Shown here: one piece after another, positions 1-8,778 of the stretch
Position numbering within the stretch: position 1 is the first letter of the stretch
How the letters are laid out: each line of letters opens with the position of its first letter
Origin: Pseudomonadota bacterium
GTDB taxonomy: Bacteria; SZUA-182; DTGQ01
DNA: 47,436 bases
Assembly: GCA_030625085.1 (NCBI GenBank)
Contig: DAOURK010000016.1
Location: forward strand, 1-47,436
Direction of reading: 5' to 3'
The notes under the pieces: model-generated
Database searches by the model: none
What the model was told of the DNA's origin: nothing
Seen by the model: the letters and a program-made list of their open reading frames with translations, nothing else
Translations under genes and position numbers: made by a program

Positions 1-107
1 AAGACGACTTATCCACAGGCACTTGGAAAACTCATAAAGACGAGTTTTCCACACTCTCCACAATCCCGACGACTACTATTTATTAATTATTTTATAAATT
101 TATAATT

Positions 108-512
108 TTGGGGTGGGTGATTTTTCGGTTGACATTACCAACAAGGCTTTTTACCTTTGCCTCAATGAAAACCATCTTGAATCAATCTGGCTATGAAATC
201 TTAGAAATTAAAGGTATTCCTGCGCCGTTTCCAAAGGCATTAAGAAGCAGATTATTAGAAATGGGGCTGGTTAAGCTTAATGATATATTGATTAAATTGA
301 GTAAGGCCCTGTTCGCATACCAGATGTATTTTAAAGCAGTGCCTTTGCCAACAGTGGACAATCTATTGAAAGAAACTATCAGCTATTCAAAAGGAAAAAA
401 GGCAAAGTGCGAGCAGTATATATATGCCTCCGAATTGATAAAAAGGAATAATAATAGGGCGCCGTTACCAGGGATAAATCAAGGTATGTTAGCGGTATAT
501 TTTGAATTCTAA
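108..512 (+). pseudogene. C-terminal remnant of a SAM-dependent methyltransferase
   Basis: Only the tail of a class I methyltransferase of the kind often linked or fused to GT2 enzymes in polysaccharide loci appears to be present. The stretch TRLFTFASMK followed by SGYEILEIKGIPAPFP, and further on LFAYQMYF, resembles the end of that family, where the 'tRLFTf' segment lies after the Rossmann core. The SAM-binding glycine motif that should come about 100 residues earlier is absent, and the DNA directly upstream (1-107) has no matching open frame. The first residues before TRLFTF look like chance coding, so no real start is claimed. It is probably a non-functional leftover of a deletion at the left edge of the sugar locus. 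Family assignment is from memory of the motif pattern. Confidence 0.5.
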
Positions 513-679
513 CTGGCCGCTTATTTATGGCGCATTGTATTACGTATAATAGAAAATAAACAAAATTACCGAAATCATAAACAGATAAAGGTTCTAAATA
601 GTATTAATTTATAAGTATTATTTAATTATTTATAGGTTTATGGATAAAATATGTTTATCATAGATAAAGGAAAAAGAAA

Positions 680-1177
680 ATGAAAAAATTATTATTATTT
701 TCATTATTTTCAGTTATTATCGTTTCATCTTTATTTTTATTGATTTATTTTAATTCTTCACAAGATGTTAGAAGTCAGCCTATAAATGATACTTCTAATG
801 AACAATTACTCCAAGGCAATGTTCCGGGCAATGAGGTAGTGCAGGATGTAATGGGCTTGACTGGTGTTACAATACCTATCACTGTTGGTCAAGGTCCGGG
901 AACTGGATGGTATGGTTACAATATCATTGGGCCTGGTTATGGAGATGTAATATTTACAAGTACAGGGTGGAATTTTTATACCTATAGGCCCAGTGTAGTA
1001 ATCTGTCAACCCCGACAAGCAGAAAACACGGATTACGGTTGGCCCTATCAGTTCGTGATTCAAGTTATTCAAACTGACTATAATTTTATAAAATTCAGAA
1101 TTAGACGTATCGATGATGGCACTGGTTCTTCTTCCTGGAGACAAGATTTGAGGGTAGATATATTCATTGTAGAGTAA
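680..1177 (+). CDS. Small membrane-anchored or secreted protein of unknown function
   Basis: A 165-residue protein with a classic export start: two lysines, then a hydrophobic stretch (about residues 4-24) rich in Leu, Phe, Ile and Val, with no obvious cleavage site, so it may be an N-terminal anchor. The remainder (about 30-165) is polar, rich in Gly, Thr and aromatic residues, and ends with basic and Asp-rich beta-type sequence. It has no cysteines in a lipobox position and no PEP-CTERM-like tail. A purine-rich ribosome site (AAAGGAAAAAG) precedes the ATG. It stands alone, followed by a terminator-like hairpin about 55 bases after the stop. I do not recognise the family. Confidence 0.7.
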   Translation: MKKLLLFSLFSVIIVSSLFLLIYFNSSQDVRSQPINDTSNEQLLQGNVPGNEVVQDVMGLTGVTIPITVGQGPGTGWYGYNIIGPGYGDVIFTSTGWNFYTYRPSVVICQPRQAENTDYGWPYQFVIQVIQTDYNFIKFRIRRIDDGTGSSSWRQDLRVDIFIVE

Positions 1178-1230
1178 CATAGTAAATACTGAATTATTTA
1201 AACAAATATTAGGTAAAAACTTAAGTAATC

Positions 1231-1274
1231 AGCTACAACGGCAGAGCCGGCAATGACTTTGCCGTTTAGCTTTT
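1231..1274 (+). terminator. Rho-independent terminator-like hairpin
   Basis: AACGGCAGAG (1237-1246) pairs with CTTTGCCGTT (1257-1266), with one G-U wobble and a 10-base loop. Outer bases AGCT on both sides may extend the stem. A short T run (TTTT, 1271-1274) follows. It lies about 55 bases after the stop of the small exported protein gene, a natural place for its terminator. Confidence 0.55.
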
Positions 1275-1319
1275 ATCAATTAAGATAAAGGCTAAAAGTA
1301 CATTTCTTCAATCTGAATA

Positions 1320-1482
1320 AAATTTGGAATCTGGGATATCTACTTGACTCAACCAAATTGGTGCTAATAGATTGAATCTATTGGGTTTTTAGCTATACAA
1401 AATGAAAATAGCAAAAACACTTTATTTTTAAATAGATAGCCAGTCTTAGGTTGCGTCAAGTAGATAATCCCAAATTTGGAAT
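1320..1482. mobile_element. MITE-like element with terminal inverted repeats and 11-bp direct repeats
   Basis: Inverted ends of about 23 bases (1332-1354 and 1449-1472) match with one gap and one mismatch, sharing ATCTACTTGAC and CAACC. The pair is flanked by a perfect 11-base direct repeat AAATTTGGAAT at 1320-1330 and 1472-1482, as expected of a target-site duplication. The interior is only about 95 bases, AT-rich and non-coding. This fits a small non-autonomous DNA transposon. It interrupts a short minus-strand frame that begins at 1552 and has a plausible ribosome site, so that frame may itself be a remnant. No transposase is present in the window to pair with it. Confidence 0.55.
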
Positions 1483-1600
1483 TACTAATAGCAGCCTGAT
1501 GATTGACATCAAGTATTATTTCTCTTACTTTACAATGTTCGAATTTATCCATTTTATTAATCCTTTATCCACATAACAAATGAAAATGAGGGGATTTAAC

Positions 1601-1640
1601 AAGTCGTCATATTTTTGGCACAGGGGCTTGGGCAGGAAAA
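1601..1640 (+). repeat. Leader repeat, copy 1 (upstream of a GT4 gene)
   Basis: A 40-base block that matches 12875-12914 at 36 of 40 positions. Both share the core GGGGCTTGGGCAGGAAAA, and a shorter relative lies at 31020-31050. All three sit shortly upstream of, or abut, GT4 glycosyltransferase genes on the same strand. This copy ends 44 bases before the ATG at 1685. Whether it is a regulatory leader or a scar of a shared recombination event is not decided by the sequence. Confidence 0.6.
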
Positions 1641-1684
1641 ATTTTAGGCACGGGGTAGTCAATATTTTAGGATAGGATTTTAAT

Positions 1685-2956
1685 ATGAAGATAGGTATAT
1701 TTCTAAATGAAACTTATAGTCCAAAAATCGGCGGCGGATTTAGTTACACGAAGACATTGCTAAAATCCTTGGCACAATCTAATACAAAACATAAGTTTAT
1801 TTTTATTGCCAAAACAAGTAATAAAAGAACCAATTTGCCTTTTTTAGAAAGATATTTAAACCGGGAAAACTGTATTTTTTATATGCCTGAAGAACTTAGG
1901 TTTGCATTAAGCTTTAGGATATTTAATAAATTGCTTAAATTATTTTCACAGCAATCTTTATCTGTCTTAATGGAAATTATAATTCAAGCAAAGAGGCAAA
2001 AACAAAAAAAGGATAATGGGAAAATTTTTTTGGATCTGGTTAAAGAAAATAAAATAGATTTGATTTATTACGCTGATCCCTTTAATTGCGCAAATTTAGA
2101 TGTTCCATTTTTTACGACTGTTTGGGATTTAGGGCATTTAAAGGTAGGTTTTTTTCCTGAAGTCTCTGCTAACAATAAATTTGATGGTAGAGAAAATGGA
2201 TACAGAAAAATTCTCCCTCGTGCAGCGCGAATAATCGCTGAATCAGAAACAGGCAAAGAGGATATTTGCAAGCACTATGGGATTGATGCTGAAAAAATTG
2301 CAGTTGTCCCGATGTTCCCCGGAACTTGTATTAATATTAAATTTGAAAAAAACAAAAAATTGCTTTGGCTACAGAAAAATAGACTGAAGGAAAAAAACTT
2401 TTTATTTTATCCTGCAAACTTCTGGCCTCATAAAAATCATATTAATATTTTGAAAGCAATCAATTATTTAAGAAGAGATAATAAAACTGAGATTAAATTG
2501 ATTTTGACGGGTAGTGCCCAAGGAAACCTTAATTATATTTTAAGAAAAATAAAAGATTATCAATTAGGAGAACAGGTGTTTTATTTCGGTTTTCTGAGTG
2601 AAGAAGAGATAAAAATACTTTATGATAGCGCTTTGGCATTGATAATGCCCACATTTATTGGGCCGACAAATATGCCGATACTCGAAGCATTAGCATCCGG
2701 ATGCCCGGTTATATGTTCGGCCCTTGAGGGGCATAGGGCGATGGCTAAGGATGGCGCACTTTATGTGAAGCCGGATGATCCATACGATATTGCAGAAAAA
2801 ATTAAAGTTCTTATCTCTAATACTCAGCTACGCAATGACTTAGCAAAGAGGGGTAAAAGGATTTATGAAACAGGCGTGCATACTGTCAAAAATGCGGTTA
2901 ACTCACTTTTAAACGCATTTGATGCATTCGAAAGTATAAGAAATTGTTGGGAATAA
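1685..2956 (+). CDS. GT4-family glycosyltransferase
   Basis: A retaining GT-B glycosyltransferase that probably transfers a sugar from a nucleotide donor to a growing lipid-linked oligosaccharide in the cytoplasm. The N-terminal acceptor domain starts MKIGIFLNETYSPKIGGG, the usual first strand and glycine-rich loop. The C-terminal donor domain begins near residue 238 (FLFYPANFWPHKNHINILK) and contains the acidic motif region around PILEALASGCPVICSALEG. At 423 residues it is normal for the family. A weak AGGA lies about 13 bases upstream of the ATG. It is the first intact sugar gene of the plus-strand run; donor and acceptor cannot be read from the sequence. Confidence 0.88.
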   Translation: MKIGIFLNETYSPKIGGGFSYTKTLLKSLAQSNTKHKFIFIAKTSNKRTNLPFLERYLNRENCIFYMPEELRFALSFRIFNKLLKLFSQQSLSVLMEIIIQAKRQKQKKDNGKIFLDLVKENKIDLIYYADPFNCANLDVPFFTTVWDLGHLKVGFFPEVSANNKFDGRENGYRKILPRAARIIAESETGKEDICKHYGIDAEKIAVVPMFPGTCINIKFEKNKKLLWLQKNRLKEKNFLFYPANFWPHKNHINILKAINYLRRDNKTEIKLILTGSAQGNLNYILRKIKDYQLGEQVFYFGFLSEEEIKILYDSALALIMPTFIGPTNMPILEALASGCPVICSALEGHRAMAKDGALYVKPDDPYDIAEKIKVLISNTQLRNDLAKRGKRIYETGVHTVKNAVNSLLNAFDAFESIRNCWE

Positions 2957-2963
2957 ATTAAAC

Positions 2964-3020
2964 CTGATTACTTTGGAAAGCCATTTAGCGGAAAAGGAAA
3001 TATTTCCAAATCCGCGAAAT
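2964..3020 (+). repeat. Diverged intergenic repeat, copy 1 of 2
   Basis: This stretch, starting CTGATTACTTTGGAAAGCC, is a diverged copy of 8828-8884. Translated in one frame both read DY(F/L)GK(P/A)F followed by a Gly/Lys-rich turn, so they may be scraps of one former gene. Here the open frame runs to a stop just before the next gene. I see no functional product. Confidence 0.4.
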
Positions 3021-3080
3021 TTGAAGCCAATATTATGAAAGAACCAAGCACTTCAGGAGACATTAATTAGGAATAGGATT

Positions 3081-3998
3081 ATGATTGAAGACGGATTAAG
3101 CCTTGTAATCCCGATCTATAATGAACGGAAATCTATCCCAAGCTTATTACAAAGCCTTGAAGCTTTGCAAGCTAAAGCTCCAGACGCTATTGAGATTATC
3201 CTTGTGAATGATGGCTCTACTGATGGCACAGATGAAAATTTGAAAGATATTAAAGCGGATTACGTTAAGGTGATAAATCATTCTATGAATAGGGGCTATG
3301 GGGCCAGTTTGAAAACCGGTATCAGAATGGCCAAGTATGCCTGGGTTGCCATTATAGATGCAGATGATACTTATCCAATAATGGCGCTTCTAAATCTATT
3401 ACAACATGCTCAAAAAAATAAATGCGACATGGTGGTAGGTTCTCGAAATGGGCAAAATGTGAAGATTCCATTGATACGTCGGCCGGCCAAATGGACTCTT
3501 AATGTTCTTGCTAACTGGCTAAGCGGCTACACAATACCGGATCTTAATTCGGGAATGCGAATTATGTTGAAACAGTCGGTGAATAAATTTCTCATGATAT
3601 TACCGAATGGATTTAGCTTCACCACTACTATAACCTTGGCGATGCTTAGTAGCGGTTATCAGGTAAAATATATTCCGATCAACTACTTTCATCGAGTAGG
3701 CCGATCAAAGATTCGCCCCATCCATGATACTTTAAATTTTTTACAACTTATCTGCCGTGCTGTCCTGTGGTTCAATCCGTTACGGATTTTTATTCCCATG
3801 AGTCTGTTTTTTATTGCGCTTGCTTTTGGAGTTCTCGGTGCAAGTTGGGTGCTGACCGGAAAAGCTTGGGACATTACATTTGGTGCGTTTGTAATGACAG
3901 GTGTGTTGGTTCTGGCGGTGGGGATGCTTGCAGATTTAATCGATAAAAGGATAGATAAATATGAAAGTGTTGCTGATAAATCCTCCGCGTATAAATGA
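3081..3998 (+). CDS. GT2-family glycosyltransferase with C-terminal membrane segments (DPM1/GtrB-like)
   Basis: Inverting GT-A glycosyltransferase related to polyprenyl-phosphate sugar synthases. The start LSLVIPIYNERKSIPSLLQS, the nucleotide-binding VNDGSTDGT (about residues 43-51) and the metal-binding IIDADDTYP (about 93-101) are all present. MVVGSRNG and LNSGMRIM are typical of the DPM1 branch. Two hydrophobic segments at about 233-252 and 265-285 anchor it to the inner membrane, so it may make a lipid-phosphate-linked sugar for the GT39-like enzymes encoded nearby. AGGA lies well placed before the ATG. Its 3' end overlaps the next gene by 38 bases in another frame, indicating translational coupling. 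Confidence 0.9.
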   Translation: MIEDGLSLVIPIYNERKSIPSLLQSLEALQAKAPDAIEIILVNDGSTDGTDENLKDIKADYVKVINHSMNRGYGASLKTGIRMAKYAWVAIIDADDTYPIMALLNLLQHAQKNKCDMVVGSRNGQNVKIPLIRRPAKWTLNVLANWLSGYTIPDLNSGMRIMLKQSVNKFLMILPNGFSFTTTITLAMLSSGYQVKYIPINYFHRVGRSKIRPIHDTLNFLQLICRAVLWFNPLRIFIPMSLFFIALAFGVLGASWVLTGKAWDITFGAFVMTGVLVLAVGMLADLIDKRIDKYESVADKSSAYK

Positions 3999-5388
3999 GA
4001 TCATGGGGAATAATCCTATGATCATTGAGGAAGAGCGCGGGCACAATCCACCTTTGGGGCTTCTATATATTGCCGGTTACCTTGAAGCGCATACTTCCCA
4101 TATTGTAAATATCATTGATGCGCAGGTAGAAGAATTGTCTTACAACGAACTCAAGACTCGTATTGCTGAAAGCCTGCCTGATGTTGTTGGGCTTACTGTC
4201 ATGACTATGACCTTGATTGATGTGATGAAAACAGTGAAAGTGTTAAAAGCTGTCAACCACGAAGCAAAAGTAGTATTGGGAGGCCCTCACGTTCATTTAT
4301 TCCCGGAAGAAACCATTCTCCTCCCTGGAGTTGATTTTCTTGTTCTGGGTGAAGGTGAAAAGACATTCGCAGAATTATTGAAGTACATTGACGATGAAAA
4401 GCGGTTACACCAAATACCAGGTATCGTTTTTAAAAGCGATGATGCTGTCGTCAACACAGGTGTTCGTCCGGTTGTCGATGATCTGGACGCACTTCCCTTC
4501 CCCGCGCGCCACCTGGTGCCGTATCAAAAGTATAGCAGCTTGCTGTCTGTTGGTGGTGTGGTAACGACAATTTTTACTAGTCGTGGGTGCCCTTTTAAGT
4601 GCCATTTTTGTGATCGGCCGCACTTGGGAAAGCGTTTCCGAGCACGCTCCGCTAAGAATGTTATTGATGAAATTGAACAATGTGTAAATTTGGGGATTCA
4701 TGAATTTCTTGTATATGACGATACATTTACTATTAACCATCAGCGGGTTTTAGATGTCTGTGAAGGGATTATACAGCGAAAGCTTAACATAGGCTTTGAT
4801 ATCCGGGCGCGTGTTGATACAGTAACTGAGGCGATGCTGAAGGAGCTTAAGTCTGCGGGGTGCCAGGGCATTCATTATGGTGTTGAAGCTGGAACAGCTA
4901 AGATCCTAAAAGCCCTTAATAAAGGTATTACACTGGAAAAGGCAAAAGAGACATTCGACCTTACCCGTAAATATAAAATTCAGACCTTGGCCTATTTCAT
5001 GATCGGTAATCCTGGAGAGACTATTGAGGATATTTACACTACCTTTAAAGTCATGCGCCGGCTCAACCCAGACTACGTGCACATGACAATCCTTACTCCC
5101 TTTCCCGGTACCAAAATCTATCTTGATGCTTTGAAATATGGAATCATTAAAAATGATGTCTGGAGGGAATTTGCTAAGGACCCCACGCCCTCATTTGAGC
5201 CACCATACTGGGCGGAATATTTCATAAGGGAAGAGCTTATGCAGATATTGGTCCATGGTTATAAAAAATTTTATTTGCGTCCCCACTATATTCTTCGTCG
5301 CATATTAAAACTCCGGAGTTGGGTTGAGTTTAAGAGGAAAGCCAAAGCAGGGGCCGGGGTTATTGCGATGAAAGCAAAGAGATGTTAA
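3961..5388 (+). CDS. B12-binding-domain radical SAM enzyme
   Basis: A 475-residue enzyme of the cobalamin-binding radical SAM class. Residues 1-140 resemble the B12-binding fold (LLINPPR, PPLGLLYIAGYLE, VVGLTVMTMT, LGGPHV, GEGE). The classic DxHxxG cobalamin-ligand motif is not visible, as in many members. Radical SAM cysteines are C210, C214 and C217 in CPFKCHFC. YFMIGNPGET is a further family hallmark. Such enzymes often methylate unactivated carbons or rearrange substrates. In this sugar locus a role in building a branched or C-methylated sugar, or a lipid-carrier change, is plausible but unproven. The start MKVLLINPP is secure and lies inside the end of the preceding GT2 gene. Confidence 0.9.
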   Translation: MKVLLINPPRINEIMGNNPMIIEEERGHNPPLGLLYIAGYLEAHTSHIVNIIDAQVEELSYNELKTRIAESLPDVVGLTVMTMTLIDVMKTVKVLKAVNHEAKVVLGGPHVHLFPEETILLPGVDFLVLGEGEKTFAELLKYIDDEKRLHQIPGIVFKSDDAVVNTGVRPVVDDLDALPFPARHLVPYQKYSSLLSVGGVVTTIFTSRGCPFKCHFCDRPHLGKRFRARSAKNVIDEIEQCVNLGIHEFLVYDDTFTINHQRVLDVCEGIIQRKLNIGFDIRARVDTVTEAMLKELKSAGCQGIHYGVEAGTAKILKALNKGITLEKAKETFDLTRKYKIQTLAYFMIGNPGETIEDIYTTFKVMRRLNPDYVHMTILTPFPGTKIYLDALKYGIIKNDVWREFAKDPTPSFEPPYWAEYFIREELMQILVHGYKKFYLRPHYILRRILKLRSWVEFKRKAKAGAGVIAMKAKRC

Positions 5389-5506
5389 TCATCACCATTC
5401 ATCACCATCACCTTGCCTAAGTAATTATAAATATTGCATGGGGCAAGTTGGTGAGCAAGTATCGTAAAAAAATGGACAGTTACTAGCGATCATAAGGTGG
5501 ATAACG

Positions 5507-6076
5507 ATGATAAAATGTAGAAACGGTAAAATTGAAGGTCAGCCTCTGGATAATTTCAATTATTGCTGCAACACGAATCCTATCTCTTATGTGATTCTGC
5601 CCTTTACAAGATGGTTGCGGGCGCGAAATGTGGCGCGCTGTATTTCAACTATGTGCGGGCCTTTGCTGGATATTGGTTGTGGCGACGGCTACTTTCTAAA
5701 ATACATTAAATTCCCAGAATCCTACGGCTTTGATAAAAATTTTTTTGATAAATGGGAAGATCTAAGCTGTTTCAAAGATCATTATTTTTCATATGTTACT
5801 TTATTAGCTGTGGTCGAACATCTCCATGATGCAAATGTACTCAACACGCATTTATGGAGGATTCTCAAGCCGGGAGGCTATTTGATTTTAACAACCCCGC
5901 TGCATAAGGCAGAAAGACTTATCAGCCTTTATGCACCACATATAGATGAGGAGCATGAATGCTACTACGATTACAATTCGATGAATTTATTACTTAAAAA
6001 TAAATATGCTTTGATAAAATACCGCAAATTTTTGCTTGGGCTGAATCAGGTATTTTGCTATGAACGGCTCCTGTAA
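5507..6076 (+). CDS. Class I SAM-dependent methyltransferase
   Basis: A short 189-residue methyltransferase. The SAM-binding motif LLDIGCGDGYFLKY falls at about residues 50-63. The motif around LLAVVEHLHD, the loop ILKPGGYLILTTP and a C-terminal Tyr-rich stretch follow the usual order of the UbiE/Methyltransf_11 fold. It would act in the cytoplasm, and by context could methylate a sugar or lipid-linked intermediate. A clear ribosome site (AAGGTGG) precedes the ATG. The N-terminal 45 residues carry several cysteines and do not match the fold. The gap before it (5389-5506) holds only a CATCACCAT-type microrepeat. Confidence 0.82.
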   Translation: MIKCRNGKIEGQPLDNFNYCCNTNPISYVILPFTRWLRARNVARCISTMCGPLLDIGCGDGYFLKYIKFPESYGFDKNFFDKWEDLSCFKDHYFSYVTLLAVVEHLHDANVLNTHLWRILKPGGYLILTTPLHKAERLISLYAPHIDEEHECYYDYNSMNLLLKNKYALIKYRKFLLGLNQVFCYERLL

Positions 6077-6117
6077 TAGCAAAGGATAAAGAGGGGCAGA
6101 GTCGAGTCTACCTGAAT

Positions 6118-6294
6118 ATGCGTACACAAAGAAACATATATTCGAGGGTTTCGCTATCGGTGTTAGTGCCAGTATATAATGAGGCTTATACTATTGCTAA
6201 ATGTCTCCAAAGGATATTGGAAATAAAAAATGATTTCATTTCCTGTCTTGAGATCATCGTAGTGATAGACGAAAATTATATTCCCTGTTTTTGA
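6118..6294 (+). pseudogene. N-terminal remnant of a GT2 glycosyltransferase
   Basis: This 58-codon frame reads VSLSVLVPVYNEAYTIAKCL and then LEIIVVID, the first beta-strand, helix and second strand of a GT2 enzyme. It stops immediately after ID-E, where the DGS(T)DGT motif should continue. Sequence after about 6275 instead belongs, in another frame, to the tail of an unrelated membrane protein. A deletion has therefore joined two genes. The remnant is too short to be active. Confidence 0.65.
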
Positions 6295-6809
6295 TTTCGT
6301 TTTTTATTTTACCGGTAGTGATATATAGATATGATTTTCATTACTTTATGATTTATATGGCTATAGGCTCTATCCCTTTTGCCTATGCACTCCAATTTGC
6401 CACTAAGAAATATTTCTCAGTAAATGTCACACATGGTAAACGCTTCTTAGTGTTATGTCTTCTGGTCGGATTGATTCATTATCTTGGAATAATTATCTTT
6501 TATCTTAATGCCAAGTTCTGGGATATCAATGTATATTCCAAAACATATCAGCCTTACTATGATGCGTTAAAACAAATACGAAATGACGAACTTATTGCAG
6601 TTAATGGCCCCCGGGAATTGATCCTCAAGGCGCTAGGCCTCTGCTATGACACCGATCCTCCCATATTGAGAGAAACTGCTTTGTCGTTCATCGTTAGTGT
6701 GCCCAATAAATTTGAGTACAAAAATTTATCAAAAAATGTAAGATTCTTAATAAATCATAAGGAAGATAAAGTTACTGCTATATCGATACCTTCTGAATTA
6801 TTTCCCTAA
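6252..6809 (+). pseudogene. C-terminal remnant of a multispanning (GT39/PMT-like) membrane protein
   Basis: The frame is open from 6252 and convincingly protein-like from about 6276 (LYSLFLISFFILPVVIYRYD). It holds about three membrane segments and a soluble tail of about 80 residues. The pattern (FILPVVIYRYDFHYFMIYM, then a final helix and an exported tail) fits the last third of a GT39-like or similar polyprenyl-sugar-dependent transferase. The N-terminal two thirds, with the catalytic acidic loop, are missing. It joins the GT2 remnant at about 6275 in a different frame. A TTG codon at 6291 could in theory start translation but would not yield a complete enzyme. Confidence 0.5.
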
Positions 6810-6867
6810 AGTGGTAGGTATGCCAGAAAATACGAAGAATATGAAATATAACAAATAAGGAGAGAAA

Positions 6868-8589
6868 ATGATTTTTGGCATGTCCTTGATTTTGATAACA
6901 TGGTTGTCAGTTTTTCTTGCTTTTTGTGGAATCGGCCTTTCAATTCACAGGATGTTTGGTCTTAAAAATCAAAATGCAGAGTTGATTTCATCAGCTTTTT
7001 GGGTAGGCTGGGCATTTGTTTTGATATTACTGGAAGTATGGCATTTTATTGCTCCAATCAATAACAGAACTTTTCTATTTGTAATGATAATAGGTATAGT
7101 AAGTTTGATTTATAACTTAAAAAAGCTAATGCAATTTTTTGAAAATAATATTCTTATCAAATTATCATTCTTTTTACCTTTATGTTTATTCGCCATATGG
7201 TTGGCAAACCGCGCAATGGGCCCCATAGGCCCCTATGATGCAGGACTTTATCACTTAGGTATGATCCGATGGATATCCACATATCCAATCGTTCCTGGTC
7301 TTGGGAACCTCCTGGATCGGTTTGCATTTAATAGCACCTATTTTCTTTTTCTGGCTTTATTAAATATAAAATTATGGGGTCTTAAGGCACATAACCTTGC
7401 CGGCGGCCTATTATTGTTTGTATTTGTTTCACAAATTGGATTGAGTGTATCAAAAATAGTCATGAAGGAAGCCAATATTCAGTGCTATGATCTTTTAAGG
7501 GTTTTGTTGATCCCTCCAATAGTACATCAATGTTTTATCAATGCTTCCGGTACTTCTTATGACCTCCCTTTACTTATTATAAGTATGGCTATAAGTATTC
7601 AGTTATGCAAAATGTGGTTCAGCGATGAGAGCCTTCATGAATGCTATTACAGCACTTTTTTTGTCATATTGCTTTCTGCTTTGGGTGTCTCAATTAAATT
7701 GAATTTTCTCATTTTAGGTTTTTTCTCTTCGCTGTTTGCATTTGGAAAACTCGCTGCTTATAGGTGCCAGGGGAATAGTAAATCTCAAAATCTAAAAATG
7801 CTAATTTGGCTAATTTTACCTGCGGCTGTTATAATAATATCTTGGATGATTCGCGGTATAATCCTAAGTGGGTATGTTGCCTTTCCAAGTACATATATTT
7901 CACGTGATGTAGAATGGAAGGTTCCGAATAAGGATGCAATTTCTATGATGAAAACATTGAAAAGCTGGGCTAGACAGCCTAATCCTCCTCCTGATATACT
8001 TGATAACTGGGAATGGTTTATGCCATGGTTAAAACGGATGGTTTATTCAACCGGTTCGAGATTTGATGCTTTTTTCCCCTTTTTGTTAGCGCTTGTTGGG
8101 ATCTCCCTTATTTTTTACAGCAAGAAACGCATGGATAAAAATTTCTATTATGATATGCTGTTTTTATTCCCACCAGTAGCTTCTCTATTGCTTTTGTTCC
8201 TTAAAATTCCAAATCCAAGATATGCAGCAATTGCTTTCTGGTGGCTTGGTGCAGGCGCAGTGACAGTAGCTTATAAGAGATGGGGTATGGCGAGGCTTTC
8301 AAATAGTGCTGTGGTAGTAATTATGCTGCTATCTATCATGTTTGGGATAGCTACGCATATAAAGAGGGAAAAGTTTATTGATTCCGGCCCCCAAAATGGA
8401 TTTTATCCTATTCCAATTGCAAAGGCACACCCATTTACAACAAGCTCAGGGTTAACTGTATATGTTCCCGACGAAGGAGATCAATGCTGGGATGCTCCAT
8501 TGCCCTGTACACCATATCCTAAATCAAACCTCCGGTTAAGGAATGATGGGGAAATAGAGAGTGGGTTTATGATCTCTTCAGAAATGTAG
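6868..8589 (+). CDS. Multispanning membrane protein, GT39/PMT-like or LIC_10190-like
   Basis: A 573-residue polytopic membrane protein with roughly 11-13 hydrophobic segments. The exported loop after the third or fourth segment carries GPIGPYDAGLYHLGMIRW, whose acidic residue is placed like the catalytic Asp of GT-C transferases. RFAFNSTYFLFLALLN is also typical of the family. Enzymes of this fold move a sugar from a polyprenyl phosphate to an acceptor on the periplasmic side of the inner membrane. The last 65 residues are soluble. A strong ribosome site (AAGGAG) precedes the ATG. It follows a deletion remnant of a similar protein, so this site may have hosted successive GT-C genes. The exact family is uncertain. 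Confidence 0.78.
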   Translation: MIFGMSLILITWLSVFLAFCGIGLSIHRMFGLKNQNAELISSAFWVGWAFVLILLEVWHFIAPINNRTFLFVMIIGIVSLIYNLKKLMQFFENNILIKLSFFLPLCLFAIWLANRAMGPIGPYDAGLYHLGMIRWISTYPIVPGLGNLLDRFAFNSTYFLFLALLNIKLWGLKAHNLAGGLLLFVFVSQIGLSVSKIVMKEANIQCYDLLRVLLIPPIVHQCFINASGTSYDLPLLIISMAISIQLCKMWFSDESLHECYYSTFFVILLSALGVSIKLNFLILGFFSSLFAFGKLAAYRCQGNSKSQNLKMLIWLILPAAVIIISWMIRGIILSGYVAFPSTYISRDVEWKVPNKDAISMMKTLKSWARQPNPPPDILDNWEWFMPWLKRMVYSTGSRFDAFFPFLLALVGISLIFYSKKRMDKNFYYDMLFLFPPVASLLLLFLKIPNPRYAAIAFWWLGAGAVTVAYKRWGMARLSNSAVVVIMLLSIMFGIATHIKREKFIDSGPQNGFYPIPIAKAHPFTTSSGLTVYVPDEGDQCWDAPLPCTPYPKSNLRLRNDGEIESGFMISSEM

Positions 8590-8600
8590 CGGATTTCAGG

Positions 8601-8741
8601 ATGATTTCTCGTAAAGTTTGTAATGAAATAATAAAGATGGACGAAAGAGATCTTTTTCCCTATGGATCGTCGGCTAGATCCGGGCATACTCCTGACAGGC
8701 ATCAGATACATCAGGGACTTGGTAAGTTTTTCGCACAGTAA
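8601..8741 (+). CDS. Possible 46-residue ORF or gene remnant
   Basis: The frame starts MISRKVCNEIIKMDERDLFP and continues with a polar, His-rich segment (SGHTPDRHQIHQG) to a TAA. The composition looks protein-like rather than random, but there is no clear ribosome site and I do not recognise it. It may be a scrap of a larger lost gene, given the remnant directly downstream. Confidence 0.25.
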   Translation: MISRKVCNEIIKMDERDLFPYGSSARSGHTPDRHQIHQGLGKFFAQ

Positions 8742-8778
8742 TTCAGATATATCCGCATCTTAAAATATTTAGTATAGC

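Noticed and set aside
806-1180. 124-codon minus-strand frame opposite the small exported protein
   Set aside because: The plus-strand gene has a signal-like start, a ribosome site and a terminator; the opposite frame has none of these.
1364-1552. 62-codon minus-strand frame with a plausible ribosome site
   Set aside because: Its second half is read through the MITE-like element, and the first 28 codons match nothing known; with the element removed the frame ends almost at once.
1615-1634. Sigma-54-like TTGGCAC within the leader repeat
   Set aside because: The second box does not give GC at the required distance, and the other two copies lose the TGGCAC part.
5391-5412. CATCACCAT microrepeat after the radical SAM gene
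   Set aside because: Too short and simple to call an element; no link to a structure or gene was seen.
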